A stretch of 46,784 nt of DNA from Nitrospirota bacterium (GCA_040752355.1 JBFMHE010000025.1:1-46784), one strand, 5' to 3'. Positions 35,167 to 43,756 are shown, counted from the stretch's first letter. Numbers and translations are program-made. The notes: a model not told the origin generated them from the letters alone.

Positions 35167-36096
35167 ATGAAGAGGAGCTGCGGCAGAGGCGGATTCTGCG
35201 TGCATGTCTTACTGATTGCTTCGCTGGTGCTGGTGCTGCTGGGTCATCAGAGGGCGTTTGCCGCTGAGCAGAAGGAGGTTATCTCGGTGGATTCGCTCGG
35301 GAGCATCACGAAGGATACGACGCCGAGCGGGGCCAGGATCCATCTCATAGGCAGCCTGGGCATCAGCACGGCTGACTACACACGCGGAAGATTCGACGAC
35401 GTCAGGGAAGAGCTGAACGATATCGCGGTATCCGGAACACTGAAGGTCGTTTTCAGGCTTATCGAGCGAAACCAGGGCTGGCTGCGCAACCTGAACCTCA
35501 CGCTCGCCACCCAGAACGCCGTGAGCGACGAGGAGCCGTTCGACAATGCGACCAGCCCGGAGATCTGGTACGAGTCCAACAACTTTGCCGCATTGACAAC
35601 GCGGACCTCCAATGATCTGCTGTTCGGACTGACCTACACCGCCTTTACCAGCCCCAATGACGTTTCCGATACTGCGGAGGAGGTTGCCGCGGCAGTGATG
35701 TACACCGGGAAGAACTTCATAGGCAGCCTTTCACCGCAAGCCAAGATAGTCTTTCCCGCAGATGAGGGCGACGGCTATTTTGCAGGGGTGTCTATTACTC
35801 CCAGCTTCAACCCGATACAGGGCAGCGGTCTTACCCTCAAGGTGCCGATCGAGGCGGGCCTGGGATTCGATAAGTACTATACTCCCGATGATGACGATGT
35901 CCTAGCGTTCGGAAGCGCAGGGCTCGCTGCAGCGCTCCCCCTGGAATTCATCCCGAAGGAGTACGGCAACTGGAACTTCAGCGCCGGGATCCATCTGATT
36001 GTCCGTGACAAAGCCATAGCCGATGCCGGAAGGCCCCTCGATGATGCAGACAACACGATCGTCTACGGCACCGCGGGGTTCAGCTTCGTCTACTGA
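35167..36096 (+). CDS. Exported protein of unknown function, probable outer-membrane beta-barrel
   Basis: I do not recognise the family. The 309-residue product has a signal peptide (VLLIASLVLVLLGHQRAFAA). After it come alternating strands with many aromatic/polar segments, such as LIGSLGISTADYTRGRFDD, NDLLFGLTYTAFTSPNDV, GLTLKVPIEAGLGFDKYY and FSAGIHLIVRD. It ends in TAGFSFVY; a terminal aromatic is typical of outer-membrane barrels. The ATG follows GAAGGGGGAG. It stands alone, convergent with the permease operon, so its relation to that operon is open. Confidence 0.65.
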   Translation: MKRSCGRGGFCVHVLLIASLVLVLLGHQRAFAAEQKEVISVDSLGSITKDTTPSGARIHLIGSLGISTADYTRGRFDDVREELNDIAVSGTLKVVFRLIERNQGWLRNLNLTLATQNAVSDEEPFDNATSPEIWYESNNFAALTTRTSNDLLFGLTYTAFTSPNDVSDTAEEVAAAVMYTGKNFIGSLSPQAKIVFPADEGDGYFAGVSITPSFNPIQGSGLTLKVPIEAGLGFDKYYTPDDDDVLAFGSAGLAAALPLEFIPKEYGNWNFSAGIHLIVRDKAIADAGRPLDDADNTIVYGTAGFSFVY

Positions 36097-36157
36097 GGAC
36101 CGGGCGCGCACTTCTTCCGCAGTGGTTCCGGGTGCGGCAGGCCGGAGCTGCCTCCCC

Positions 36158-36322
36158 TTAGTCTGCCGATTCGAAAAAGCGCAGCGCCGCAGGGATAAGC
36201 CCGCCTATAGCCAATGCAACAAGCCCGGCCCGCCAGAGCCACGGCGCCTCACCGGTCGCCCCGAAGCTGATGAGCGGAAAGGAGACGAGCATCAGGACCA
36301 GTGCGATACCTTGTATAAGCAT
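36158..36322 (-). CDS. Small two-helix membrane protein C, companion of LctP-C
   Basis: A 54-residue protein too short for most gene finders. Helix one is IALVLMLVSFPLISFGA, the linker is TGEAPWLWRAG, helix two is LVALAIGGLIPAAL, and the tail is short and charged (RFFESAD). The ATG lies 5 bp after the TAG of LctP-C, with GAGGTAG upstream inside that gene. It shares size, topology and the P-W-L-W interhelix motif with the small proteins after LctP-A and LctP-B, so a real gene is likely. It is the last gene of the operon. Function unknown; an accessory subunit of the permease is the natural guess. Confidence 0.75.
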   Translation of the reverse strand: MLIQGIALVLMLVSFPLISFGATGEAPWLWRAGLVALAIGGLIPAALRFFESAD

Positions 36323-36327
36323 TCGCG

Positions 36328-37953
36328 CTACCTCACAAACGTCACGTTATTTATCAGAACAGTGACAATACCGGTCAATACCGCGGCAACGGCTGCCCAG
36401 GGGAGCGTCATCTTCAGGATCTCGCCGAGCTTGCCGGTCTGCTGCGTCGTGCTCGTCCCCAGAATGATATTGGCGGGCGCTATCGCGTTGCCGATCGCGC
36501 CGCCCGTGGACTGGGCTGCGATGAGCGTTGTCTGGGAGAGCGCCTGCTCCGTCTGTGCCACGGTATCGTGAAGAGGCGAGAAGAGGATGTTCGAGGCGGT
36601 GTTGCTCGATGTGATGAAGGCCCCCACAATCCCGATCCAGTTCGCAAAGAACGCGTATACCAGGGGAGGAGATACCGCCGAGATGCCGAACGCCAGCACA
36701 TTCGTCTGTCCCGAATCGTCCATTGTCTTGCTCAGCACCAGGAACGAGGTGACCGCGATCGAGGCGGGGATCGCATTGCCGGTCAGTCCGCTCCAGATGC
36801 CCTCCTTCTCTCCGCCGGCTTTCCGGTAATAGCCTTTAGCACGGTATACTGCCCAGCCTATAAGCGACGCGAGCAGGAGGTACGTGCCGGGATGGGTGAA
36901 AAGACTGAACGGTGAATAGGGTCGGGTCGCCTCTGTGGTGAGCCCGTATCCGGTCGTCGTCTCCGGGAAAGGCAAGCCGATCTCGAACCGGCCCAGAATG
37001 CTTTCGACCTGGGGGATGCCGGACCCTATTACAATTGATACCGCCAGAACGATATAGGGCAATACGGACATCCAGAGCCCCATGACAGGCTCTCTCTCTT
37101 CCGTCTCATTCTTTCCCTTCCGCTCCTGCATGACGTCGCTCTCGATGTCTTGAGGCTCACTGTACCTCTCCCAGCGCGAAAGAGGATAGAGCGCACCCAA
37201 TGCGACGGTTGCGGGGATGAAGGTCGAAACGACCGGATTCCAGAGCACCAGCGCGAGCTGTCCCCCGCCGTGGATGAGAGAGATGATGAGGACGAGGGGC
37301 CATGCATGCCGGACCCCGCTCATCCTGCCGAAGAGCCACGCAATGGTAAAGCCCGCCAGGAGGTCGGGGATCCAGAGCAGGAGCGCCGCTTGAAATGCGG
37401 TCCCGGTCACATTCTCAAGCTCCACCACCTTGATGGTCGCGAGCCAGCCGACCGCGAGGGTCCCGAACATGTTCGCCCAGGCGTGGCCGATCAGCGCAAT
37501 GGCTACGGCATAAAGCGGCCTCACTCCTATTGCGACGAGTAGGGGCGCGGCAACCGCTATCGGAACGCCGAATCCCGCAATCCCCTGGAGAAAGGAGACG
37601 AAGACCCAGCCGAAGGCGAGCACCAGAAAGAGCCTGTTCCGGCTGAAATGGCGTATGCCCAGCCTGAGCGCTTCGAAGGCCCCGGCACGGTCAGCTACTT
37701 TATAGAGGAGAAGGGCCGGCCAGATAACGTAGAGAATGAAGATCGCGTCCCAGACGCCCTTTGCGCTGGCGACCGCCAGAGTTTCGAAGGGGGTGCGAAA
37801 GAAAAGAAGTGCGATCGCCCAGGCGGTGAACATGCTCACCGGGCCTGCCTGCGGCCCCTTCCACCTGCGGAAGACGAGGAGAAAGAGGAGGACGAGGATC
37901 GGAAGAAGGGCCACTATCCAGTGAAGCAGCGTTATGGGGAGTTGATTCTGCAT
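36328..37953 (-). CDS. Divergent LctP-family permease C
   Basis: Membrane transporter of 541 residues with about 12-13 helices, clearly LctP-like in layout. The first signature reads VSFLQGIAGFGVPIAV, with Gln in place of the canonical Glu. The second reads TSSNTASNILFSPLHD, with Asn in place of Asp. A charged cytoplasmic-type loop (VMQERKGKNETEEREPV) divides the protein. The conserved pair WDAIFILYVIWPALLLYKV and STGGAIGNAIAPANIILG are shared with the two other paralogues in this operon. The substrate is unknown and may not be lactate. It is preceded by small protein B (84-bp gap) and followed by small protein C. Confidence 0.85.
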   Translation of the reverse strand: MQNQLPITLLHWIVALLPILVLLFLLVFRRWKGPQAGPVSMFTAWAIALLFFRTPFETLAVASAKGVWDAIFILYVIWPALLLYKVADRAGAFEALRLGIRHFSRNRLFLVLAFGWVFVSFLQGIAGFGVPIAVAAPLLVAIGVRPLYAVAIALIGHAWANMFGTLAVGWLATIKVVELENVTGTAFQAALLLWIPDLLAGFTIAWLFGRMSGVRHAWPLVLIISLIHGGGQLALVLWNPVVSTFIPATVALGALYPLSRWERYSEPQDIESDVMQERKGKNETEEREPVMGLWMSVLPYIVLAVSIVIGSGIPQVESILGRFEIGLPFPETTTGYGLTTEATRPYSPFSLFTHPGTYLLLASLIGWAVYRAKGYYRKAGGEKEGIWSGLTGNAIPASIAVTSFLVLSKTMDDSGQTNVLAFGISAVSPPLVYAFFANWIGIVGAFITSSNTASNILFSPLHDTVAQTEQALSQTTLIAAQSTGGAIGNAIAPANIILGTSTTQQTGKLGEILKMTLPWAAVAAVLTGIVTVLINNVTFVR

Positions 37954-38037
37954 TGCATCACCTCTCGTTGCTGCGTTCCGTAAAGGGCATGAATACTTCG
38001 CCTCGCGCTGAAGAATATCTGTGGCGGATTCTTTCGA

Positions 38038-38220
38038 TCATTCTTTGCGGCGCCCCCGATCGCTCCAGTGCGAAGCGAGGGAAAGGATCATTGCCAGAAC
38101 GATCGTCCATAAGCCGGTGTGCCACAACCATGGTGTTTCGGCCTGCAAGCCGTACACAATGAGAGCCAATGAAACCGCAAGAAGCAGGGCGGCAGCGGTA
38201 AACAGCGTCTTTTTTCTCAT
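38038..38220 (-). CDS. Small two-helix membrane protein B, companion of LctP-B
   Basis: A 60-residue protein: basic start MRKKTLF, helix one TAAALLLAVSLALIVYGL, linker QAETPWLWHTG, helix two LWTIVLAMILSLA and a basic tail. It begins 8 bp after the LctP-B stop with GAGCGAGG upstream. The frame is open 72 bases further up, but that part overlaps LctP-B. The TPWLW motif aligns with APWLW of small protein C and TPLLW of small protein A. Confidence 0.8.
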   Translation of the reverse strand: MRKKTLFTAAALLLAVSLALIVYGLQAETPWLWHTGLWTIVLAMILSLASHWSDRGRRKE

Positions 38221-38228
38221 CCTCGCTC

Positions 38229-39908
38229 TCACATTAAGAAGTAGATCCCGAGCGTGAACGCCGAGACGAGCGCGCCGGTTATCAATGTCCACGGCAGCGC
38301 TCTCGCCAGCACAGCCCCTATCCTCCCCGACAGGCCCGCCACCGTGGCGCCCAGGAGGGCATCGCCGGGAGCCATCGCATTGCCCACCGCTCCTCCGGCG
38401 GACTGCGCCGCGAGGATCAGGTTGACCGAAAGCTCCTGGGCGCGCGCGGCAGTGGCTTGCAGCGGGGCGAACAGGACATTCGAGGCCGTGTTGGATGAGG
38501 TGACCAGCGACCCCAGGATGCCGATGAAGTCGCTCGCTCCCACATAGACCGCAGGAGAGGATACCTGCGCTATTCCCAGGGCCAGCACCGTCGTTTCACC
38601 CGAGTGGTCCATCACCTTGCTGATCAGCAGCAGGGCGGCGATCGCGGTGGTGGCGGGCAAGGCGTCCTCCGCCGCCTGCGAGAGCAGGGATCCGGGCGTA
38701 TCCTCTTTTCCATATAAGCCTCTTCCGCGGTAAAGCAGATAGCCCGCCGCAGCCGAGAGCAGCAGCAGGGTGCCGGGATGCGTCAGCGGAGTAAAGGCGG
38801 CGTAAGCGTCGACCGCTTTCTGCTCCACTCCGAACCCGGTAGTAGCGTCCGGGAAGGGCAGGCCCACCCGGAACTGCTCGAGGAGACGGTTGACAGGCGG
38901 TATCAGCAGCGCAGTGACGGCGAGGACGGCAAGTATGGCGTAGGGAGCAAAGGCGAGCGTCAGCGACATGCCCGGTCTCTCGCGCGGTCCCCGTTTTCCT
39001 GAAGCCGCCGTTCGCTTCGCCGATGTTTCTGCTTCATGCTCTTCGTTCTCTTCGTAAAAGGCCCGCTTCCCCGACTCGGTGAAAATCAGGTGCGGCTCAT
39101 CCCGGTCCTGCTGACGATAGAACCCCCAGCGATTAAGAATAAAGAGCGCCCCGAGAGCGGCGGAGGTTGCGAGGAACGTACCTATGGCAGGGATTATCGG
39201 CACCAGGAGAAACTGCAATCCGCCTTGAATCAGCGAGAGCGCTGCTATGGCGGGACCGCCGCGCTTCAGCGCCCAGGTCTTTCCGTAAAACCAGGCGATC
39301 GCAATCCCTGCCATCAGGTTGGGAACCCAGATGAGCGCCGCAGCATACCGCAGCATAACGGTGGTATCGGGAATATCGACGACGGTTTGGGTGGCCAGCC
39401 ATGCGGTACCCAGCGAGCCGAACATATTGGCCCACGACGCCCCGATCATCGGCAGCAGGACGGCATACACCGGCTGTACGCCCAGCCCGATCAGCAGGGG
39501 CGTCGTTACCGCCAGGTTCGTGCCGAAGCCGGCGATGCTCTGTATGAATGAGGCAAGCACCCACGCGAAGGCCAGCACTACCAGCAGCCGGTCGGGTATG
39601 AGGCGGCGCAGGCCCCGCTGCATGGCGCCGAAGGCCCCGGCCTCGTTGGCCACATTGTAAAGAATGAGCGCGGGCCAGATGACATACAGCACGAAAATAG
39701 CGTCCCAGATACCCTTTCCTGCCGCAACCACCAGCGTGTGCAGCGGGGTGCGGTAAAGAAGCAGCGCGGCAGCTACCGCACCGGCCAGAGCGAGGGGGGC
39801 TGCGGCCGAGCTGCTCCAGCGGCGCCACACCAGCAGCGCCAGGAGAACCAGAATAGGGAGGAACGCCGCGAGCCAGGTAAGGGGCGTGACCGGCGGAGCG
39901 GCGTTCAT
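38229..39908 (-). CDS. Divergent LctP-family permease B
   Basis: Membrane transporter of 559 residues with about 12-13 helices. Its version of the first LctP signature is ASFIQSIAGFGTNLAV, the most diverged of the four (Glu to Gln and Pro lost). The second signature is TSSNTASNVLFAPLQA. A long charged loop near residue 285 (KRAFYEENEEHEAETSAKR) separates the halves. Its ATG overlaps the stop of small protein A by one base (TGATG at 39910-39906 region), so the genes are translationally coupled. Small protein B follows after 8 bp. Confidence 0.85.
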   Translation of the reverse strand: MNAAPPVTPLTWLAAFLPILVLLALLVWRRWSSSAAAPLALAGAVAAALLLYRTPLHTLVVAAGKGIWDAIFVLYVIWPALILYNVANEAGAFGAMQRGLRRLIPDRLLVVLAFAWVLASFIQSIAGFGTNLAVTTPLLIGLGVQPVYAVLLPMIGASWANMFGSLGTAWLATQTVVDIPDTTVMLRYAAALIWVPNLMAGIAIAWFYGKTWALKRGGPAIAALSLIQGGLQFLLVPIIPAIGTFLATSAALGALFILNRWGFYRQQDRDEPHLIFTESGKRAFYEENEEHEAETSAKRTAASGKRGPRERPGMSLTLAFAPYAILAVLAVTALLIPPVNRLLEQFRVGLPFPDATTGFGVEQKAVDAYAAFTPLTHPGTLLLLSAAAGYLLYRGRGLYGKEDTPGSLLSQAAEDALPATTAIAALLLISKVMDHSGETTVLALGIAQVSSPAVYVGASDFIGILGSLVTSSNTASNVLFAPLQATAARAQELSVNLILAAQSAGGAVGNAMAPGDALLGATVAGLSGRIGAVLARALPWTLITGALVSAFTLGIYFLM

Positions 39909-40126
39909 CAGCTTTCGTCCTCCTCCCCTTCTTTATCCTGCGCAGCTTCGAGGGCTTTTGCCAGAAGGGGCACGAGAAGTCCGAAAAAAATGAGGGCAAG
40001 GGCGGTCCACAGGAGCGGAGTGTTCGTCACTTCCCTTGCGGCAGCGCTGTAGGCGAGCCATGCGCCGAACAGAATCATCAGTGCTCCTGCTCCCATCTGC
40101 CACACCCGCTGCTTGTACCATTTCAT
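39908..40126 (-). CDS. Small two-helix membrane protein A, companion of LctP-A
   Basis: A 72-residue protein: MKWYKQRVWQ start, helix one MGAGALMILFGAWLAYSA, linker AREVTNTPLLW, helix two TALALIFFGLLVPLLA and an acidic tail (DKEGEEDES). Its ATG overlaps the stop of LctP-A (ATGA, 40126-40123) and its own stop overlaps the ATG of LctP-B. This places it firmly inside the operon, with production tied to both permeases. It is the longest of the three related small proteins. Confidence 0.85.
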   Translation of the reverse strand: MKWYKQRVWQMGAGALMILFGAWLAYSAAAREVTNTPLLWTALALIFFGLLVPLLAKALEAAQDKEGEEDES

Positions 40127-41793
40127 TGTGCAGGCCCTCCTGCTCCTCCCGACAAAAAGAGCACATAGAGAAGCGACACGGCTCCCGCCAGGAGCACACC
40201 GACCAGCATGTAGATGATTGTACGGCGAATTACTTCGCCGGTCTTGCCGGTCAAACCCACCGAACCGATACCGAGCAGGACATTGCTCGGCGCGATGCTG
40301 TTGCCTACCGCAGCGCCCGCAGTCTGCCCTGCAAGGATCGCCGCCTGCGCAACGCCCAGGGCGGCTGCGGTGCGTTCCTGGAGCGGGCCGAAGAGGATGT
40401 TCGACGACAGATTACTGGAGGTCATGAACGATCCGACTGCTCCGATCAGCGGCGCGACGAATGCGTACACCGTTCCGGTCGCGACACCGGCAATGCCGAG
40501 CGCCAGCTCGAGGGTCTGCCCGGAGCCTTCCATCACTTTTGCCAGGGGCACCAGGGCGAAAAGGGCAACAGCGGAAGGGATACTGGTGCGAATGGTCCTG
40601 ATCAGCACCTCATCCATCCTGCCCCGATCTATTGTGCCCGCCCTGCGGAACGCCACAAAGGCAAAGATCGCAGAGAGAAGCAGAAACGTGCCAGGATGTG
40701 TCAAAGGAGAGAAGGCGCTGTATGCATCGGCAGCCTCTGTTACGACTCCCCGTCCCGTCTCGAGCTCCGGGAAGGAAAGGCCGATCTGAAAGGCGGAAAG
40801 AGCGTCTTTAACGGGAGGAATGAGCAGCACCAGGACTATCAGGGCGATCAGCACAAGATAGGGAGAGAGGGCCAGCGGGAGTGATATCTCTTTCTGCTCG
40901 GAACCGCCCTCCTCCCTCTCTTTTTTCCGGTCTTCTCCCCGCTGCTGTTGCAGCTCGCCTTTCTGCATGACCCGGCTGGTCTCGACCCCGGTGGGGTTCC
41001 GGTACCAGCGGCTCCTTCCCAGCATGATCACGACGCCCACCGCTATGGTCGCCGGAAGGAAGCCGGCCAGCTCGGGCACGAGCGGCGCGAGGATAAGCTG
41101 TCCGACACCATGGACCGCTGCTATGATCAGCACCACGGGCAGGCCCTCACGAATGCCCCTCCCTTTGCCGAAGAGCCAGGCGATGGTGAGTCCGGCCAGA
41201 AGGTTGGCCAGGAGCAGCATTACCGCGGCTATGATAGCGGTCGTAGCCGGGCTCTGCATCTCGGTTACCAGCTGCAGCCCGTTCCAGGCCACAGCCAGTG
41301 TGCCGAAAGTATTGGCCCAGGCATGGCCGATCAAAGGGATGATGACCGCCCAGACCGGGACTACGCCGACGGCGACCAGCAGCGGCGCGGTTACGGCTAT
41401 GGGGGCTCCGAAGCCGGTGATGCCCTGCAGGAAGCTGGCGAAGACCCAGCCGAAGGCGAGGACATGCAGCAGGTCGTTCGGGGTGTACGCCTCGATACCG
41501 CGCCGCAATGCTTGAAACGCGCCGGCCTCTTTCGAGACCTGATAGAGGAGCAGCGCCGGGACAATCACATAGAGAATGAAGATCGCATCCCACACTCCCT
41601 TGACCGTCTGCAGGGCGATGATGCGGGGCGATGCCTGGAAGAGCGTCAGGGCCGCGATCGTGGCGATGAAGTACCCGACGGGAGCGGCAGTCGCCGCTTT
41701 CCACCGAAGCCCCACCAGCAGGATGAGTATCGCCGCCAGAGGAGCGGCGGCAACGATCCAGAGCCAAAAGGATACGTCAATGCTTTCCTTCAT
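40123..41793 (-). CDS. Divergent LctP-family permease A
   Basis: Membrane transporter of 556 residues with about 12-13 helices. The signatures read ASFLQGITGFGAPIAV and TSSNLSSNILFGPLQE, again with Gln and Asn where the canonical copy at 28183 has Glu and Asp. A highly charged central loop (QQQRGEDRKKEREEGG) separates the halves. It starts 35 bp after the GGT gene and overlaps small protein A. In its signatures and in QTAGAAVGNSIAPSNVLLG it is closer to LctP-B and -C than to the lactate-type copy. Confidence 0.86.
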   Translation of the reverse strand: MKESIDVSFWLWIVAAAPLAAILILLVGLRWKAATAAPVGYFIATIAALTLFQASPRIIALQTVKGVWDAIFILYVIVPALLLYQVSKEAGAFQALRRGIEAYTPNDLLHVLAFGWVFASFLQGITGFGAPIAVTAPLLVAVGVVPVWAVIIPLIGHAWANTFGTLAVAWNGLQLVTEMQSPATTAIIAAVMLLLANLLAGLTIAWLFGKGRGIREGLPVVLIIAAVHGVGQLILAPLVPELAGFLPATIAVGVVIMLGRSRWYRNPTGVETSRVMQKGELQQQRGEDRKKEREEGGSEQKEISLPLALSPYLVLIALIVLVLLIPPVKDALSAFQIGLSFPELETGRGVVTEAADAYSAFSPLTHPGTFLLLSAIFAFVAFRRAGTIDRGRMDEVLIRTIRTSIPSAVALFALVPLAKVMEGSGQTLELALGIAGVATGTVYAFVAPLIGAVGSFMTSSNLSSNILFGPLQERTAAALGVAQAAILAGQTAGAAVGNSIAPSNVLLGIGSVGLTGKTGEVIRRTIIYMLVGVLLAGAVSLLYVLFLSGGAGGPAQ

Positions 41794-41828
41794 GACCGCC
41801 TCTCCTCCGGGAATCCTCTTCCGGCGGC

Positions 41829-43484
41829 TTAGTGGCCGATAGCGAGCCCTTCACCGCGGGGGTCGGCGCCGCCATGCAGCACACCCTGCTCTCTATCGAT
41901 CCATATCGCCTGGGCATGTCCCATCTTCTGCGACCAGTCCTCCATCATCTGGACATCGTGGCCGCGACGCTTCAGCTCCGTAACGATGCCGTCCGGTATG
42001 CGTCCCTCCAGTTTGAGCGACCGTGAGGATTCGCCCCAGGTCCTTCCATAGAGCCAGCGCGGCGCCTCGATCGCTTCCTGGACATTGAAGCCGAAGTCCG
42101 CCATACGGGTGAGCATCGCCGTCTGGGTCTGGGGCTGGCCCTCCCCGCCCATAGTCCCGAACAGAAGCGCAGGCTTGCCGTCCTTGAGCGCCATCGCCGG
42201 GATGATAGTATGAAAGGTGCGTTTCCGCGGCGCGAGCGCATTGGGATGGTCGGGGTCGAGCTTGAAGAACGAGCCCCTGTTCTGCAGGAGTATGCCGGTG
42301 CCGGGCGGGATGAACGCTGATCCGAACTCGAAATAGACGCTCTGGATGAGCGACACGCAGAGACCGTCCTCATCCGCCGCGCACATATAAACAGTATCGC
42401 CGCCGCCGTGCCCCGCCATTGCGGGCTCGGTGGCGCCGGGTTGGATATCGCCCTCGGGCGTGGCCCGGTTCATATCGATCATGCGGCGGCGCTCCGCGGC
42501 ATACTCCTTCGAGAGCAGCCGGTCGTAGGGGATGTCAAGGGTCGCAGGATCGGTTACCCAGCGGTCGCGGTCCGCAAAGGCGAGCTTCACCGCCTCGGCC
42601 ATCAGGTGGTAGTAATCCGCAGTTCCCTCGCCGATCTCCTGCAGATCCATTGCCTCGATCAGGTTCAGGATCATCAGGGTGGCGACGCCCTGGGTGTTCG
42701 GCGGGAGCTCGGTGACCTCGTATCCTTTATAGTTGGTGCGCAGCGGCTCCACCCAATCGGAGGAGTGGGAAGCGAAATCATCTTCGGTCAGGAGTCCGCC
42801 CGCCTGTTTGAGCCCGTTTACTATCTTTTCCGCCAGTTCTCCCCGGTAAAAGACATCCGAGCCTTTCTCGGCGACAAGGGAAAGACTGCTCGCCAAGTCC
42901 GGCTGACGCAGGATGGCGCCTGCCCTCGGTGCCCGCCCGCCCGGCAGAAGGATAGAGGATGCGGTCTCGAACCCCTGCAGCATGTCAGAATACTGTTCGA
43001 TGTAGTCGCGGAACTTCTGCGAGATAGGGAATCCCCGTGCATGCTGAATAGCCGGTCGAAACAGCTCTTTCCACTCCAGTTTGCCGTACCGCTGATGAAG
43101 CTGCTTCCAGGCATCAACCGCACCGGGAACGGTATTGGCGGCGAGCGGGCCCCTCGGGTGAATTTTATCCCACCCCTTGGAACGATACGCATCGATCGTG
43201 ACCCGTTCACCGGAGCGGCCGGACCCGTTCAATGCCTCTACCTTCGACGTCTTCGGGTCCCATACCTGGGCAAACAGATCGCCGCCGAGGCCTGCCATAT
43301 GGTTGTAAACTACTGCAAGCGTCGCATTGGCGGCGATGAGCGCGTCAACAGCGGAACCTCCCCTGTCGAGCATTGAAAATCCTGCCGCGCTGGCGAGATA
43401 GTGAGAAGTGCTCACCATGGCCCTGGTTCCCATAGTAACGGGACGTCCTGTAGATTGCCGGTACTGCTGAGATGCTACGCTCAT
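41829..43484 (-). CDS. Gamma-glutamyltransferase-family N-terminal nucleophile hydrolase, cytoplasmic
   Basis: Ntn-hydrolase that in this family cleaves or transfers gamma-glutamyl groups, or related amides. The 551-residue precursor would self-cleave before the nucleophile Thr364 in HGGGDTVYMCAADEDG. Other landmarks are GGSAVDALIAANATLAVVYNHMAGLGGDLF, GPLAANTVPGAVDAW and, in the small subunit, FFKLDPDHPNALAPRKRTFHTIIPAM with GGEGQPQTQ. There is no signal peptide, unlike classical periplasmic GGT, so it should act on imported substrate, as YwrD-like members may. GAGGAGG precedes the ATG. It heads the permease operon. Confidence 0.9.
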   Translation of the reverse strand: MSVASQQYRQSTGRPVTMGTRAMVSTSHYLASAAGFSMLDRGGSAVDALIAANATLAVVYNHMAGLGGDLFAQVWDPKTSKVEALNGSGRSGERVTIDAYRSKGWDKIHPRGPLAANTVPGAVDAWKQLHQRYGKLEWKELFRPAIQHARGFPISQKFRDYIEQYSDMLQGFETASSILLPGGRAPRAGAILRQPDLASSLSLVAEKGSDVFYRGELAEKIVNGLKQAGGLLTEDDFASHSSDWVEPLRTNYKGYEVTELPPNTQGVATLMILNLIEAMDLQEIGEGTADYYHLMAEAVKLAFADRDRWVTDPATLDIPYDRLLSKEYAAERRRMIDMNRATPEGDIQPGATEPAMAGHGGGDTVYMCAADEDGLCVSLIQSVYFEFGSAFIPPGTGILLQNRGSFFKLDPDHPNALAPRKRTFHTIIPAMALKDGKPALLFGTMGGEGQPQTQTAMLTRMADFGFNVQEAIEAPRWLYGRTWGESSRSLKLEGRIPDGIVTELKRRGHDVQMMEDWSQKMGHAQAIWIDREQGVLHGGADPRGEGLAIGH

Positions 43485-43551
43485 AAGCGCCTCCTCTTAA
43501 TGGTTATGATATTTCAGCTCAGTCTAAAGCGCTTGAGAGAGAGGTGAGGGC

Positions 43552-43567
43552 AGGTCTTGTATGACCT
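43552..43567. promoter_or_regulatory. Small palindrome upstream of the GGT-permease operon
   Basis: AGGTC at 43552-43556 and GACCT at 43563-43567 flank a 6-base centre, about 70 bp upstream of the GGT start. It could be an operator for a dimeric regulator. A weak minus-strand -10-like TATCAT lies between it and the gene. The rest of 43485-43722 shows no gene. Confidence 0.3.
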
Positions 43568-43722
43568 CAATGCGGTTGTCTTATCCTACTTAAAAGTTTA
43601 GGGTATAAGGTGAGTACATTCAAGGAGACGTTCTTGTTAACGGGGGGCATCGACCTCGGGGAGCGCCGGGGCCGCCCCACCATGACCGCCTCCGGCGCCC
43701 GGCGCTGCGGGTGAGAGCATCT

Positions 43723-43750
43723 CTTACTTCTTACTTCTTACTTCCTACTT
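43723..43750 (-). repeat. Heptanucleotide tandem array, family A
   Basis: On the minus strand AAGTAGG AAGTAAG (43750-43737) then AAGTAAG AAGTAAG (43736-43723). It starts six bases (AAAGAC) after the TAA of the histidine kinase gene, the same spacer and offset as after birA. Confidence 0.9.
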
Positions 43751-43756
43751 GTCTTT

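Noticed and set aside
36110-36157. Terminator between the exported protein gene and small protein C
   Set aside because: Only a weak 5-bp stem (GGCAG/CTGCC around 36136-36152) is present with no T run, so I do not list it.
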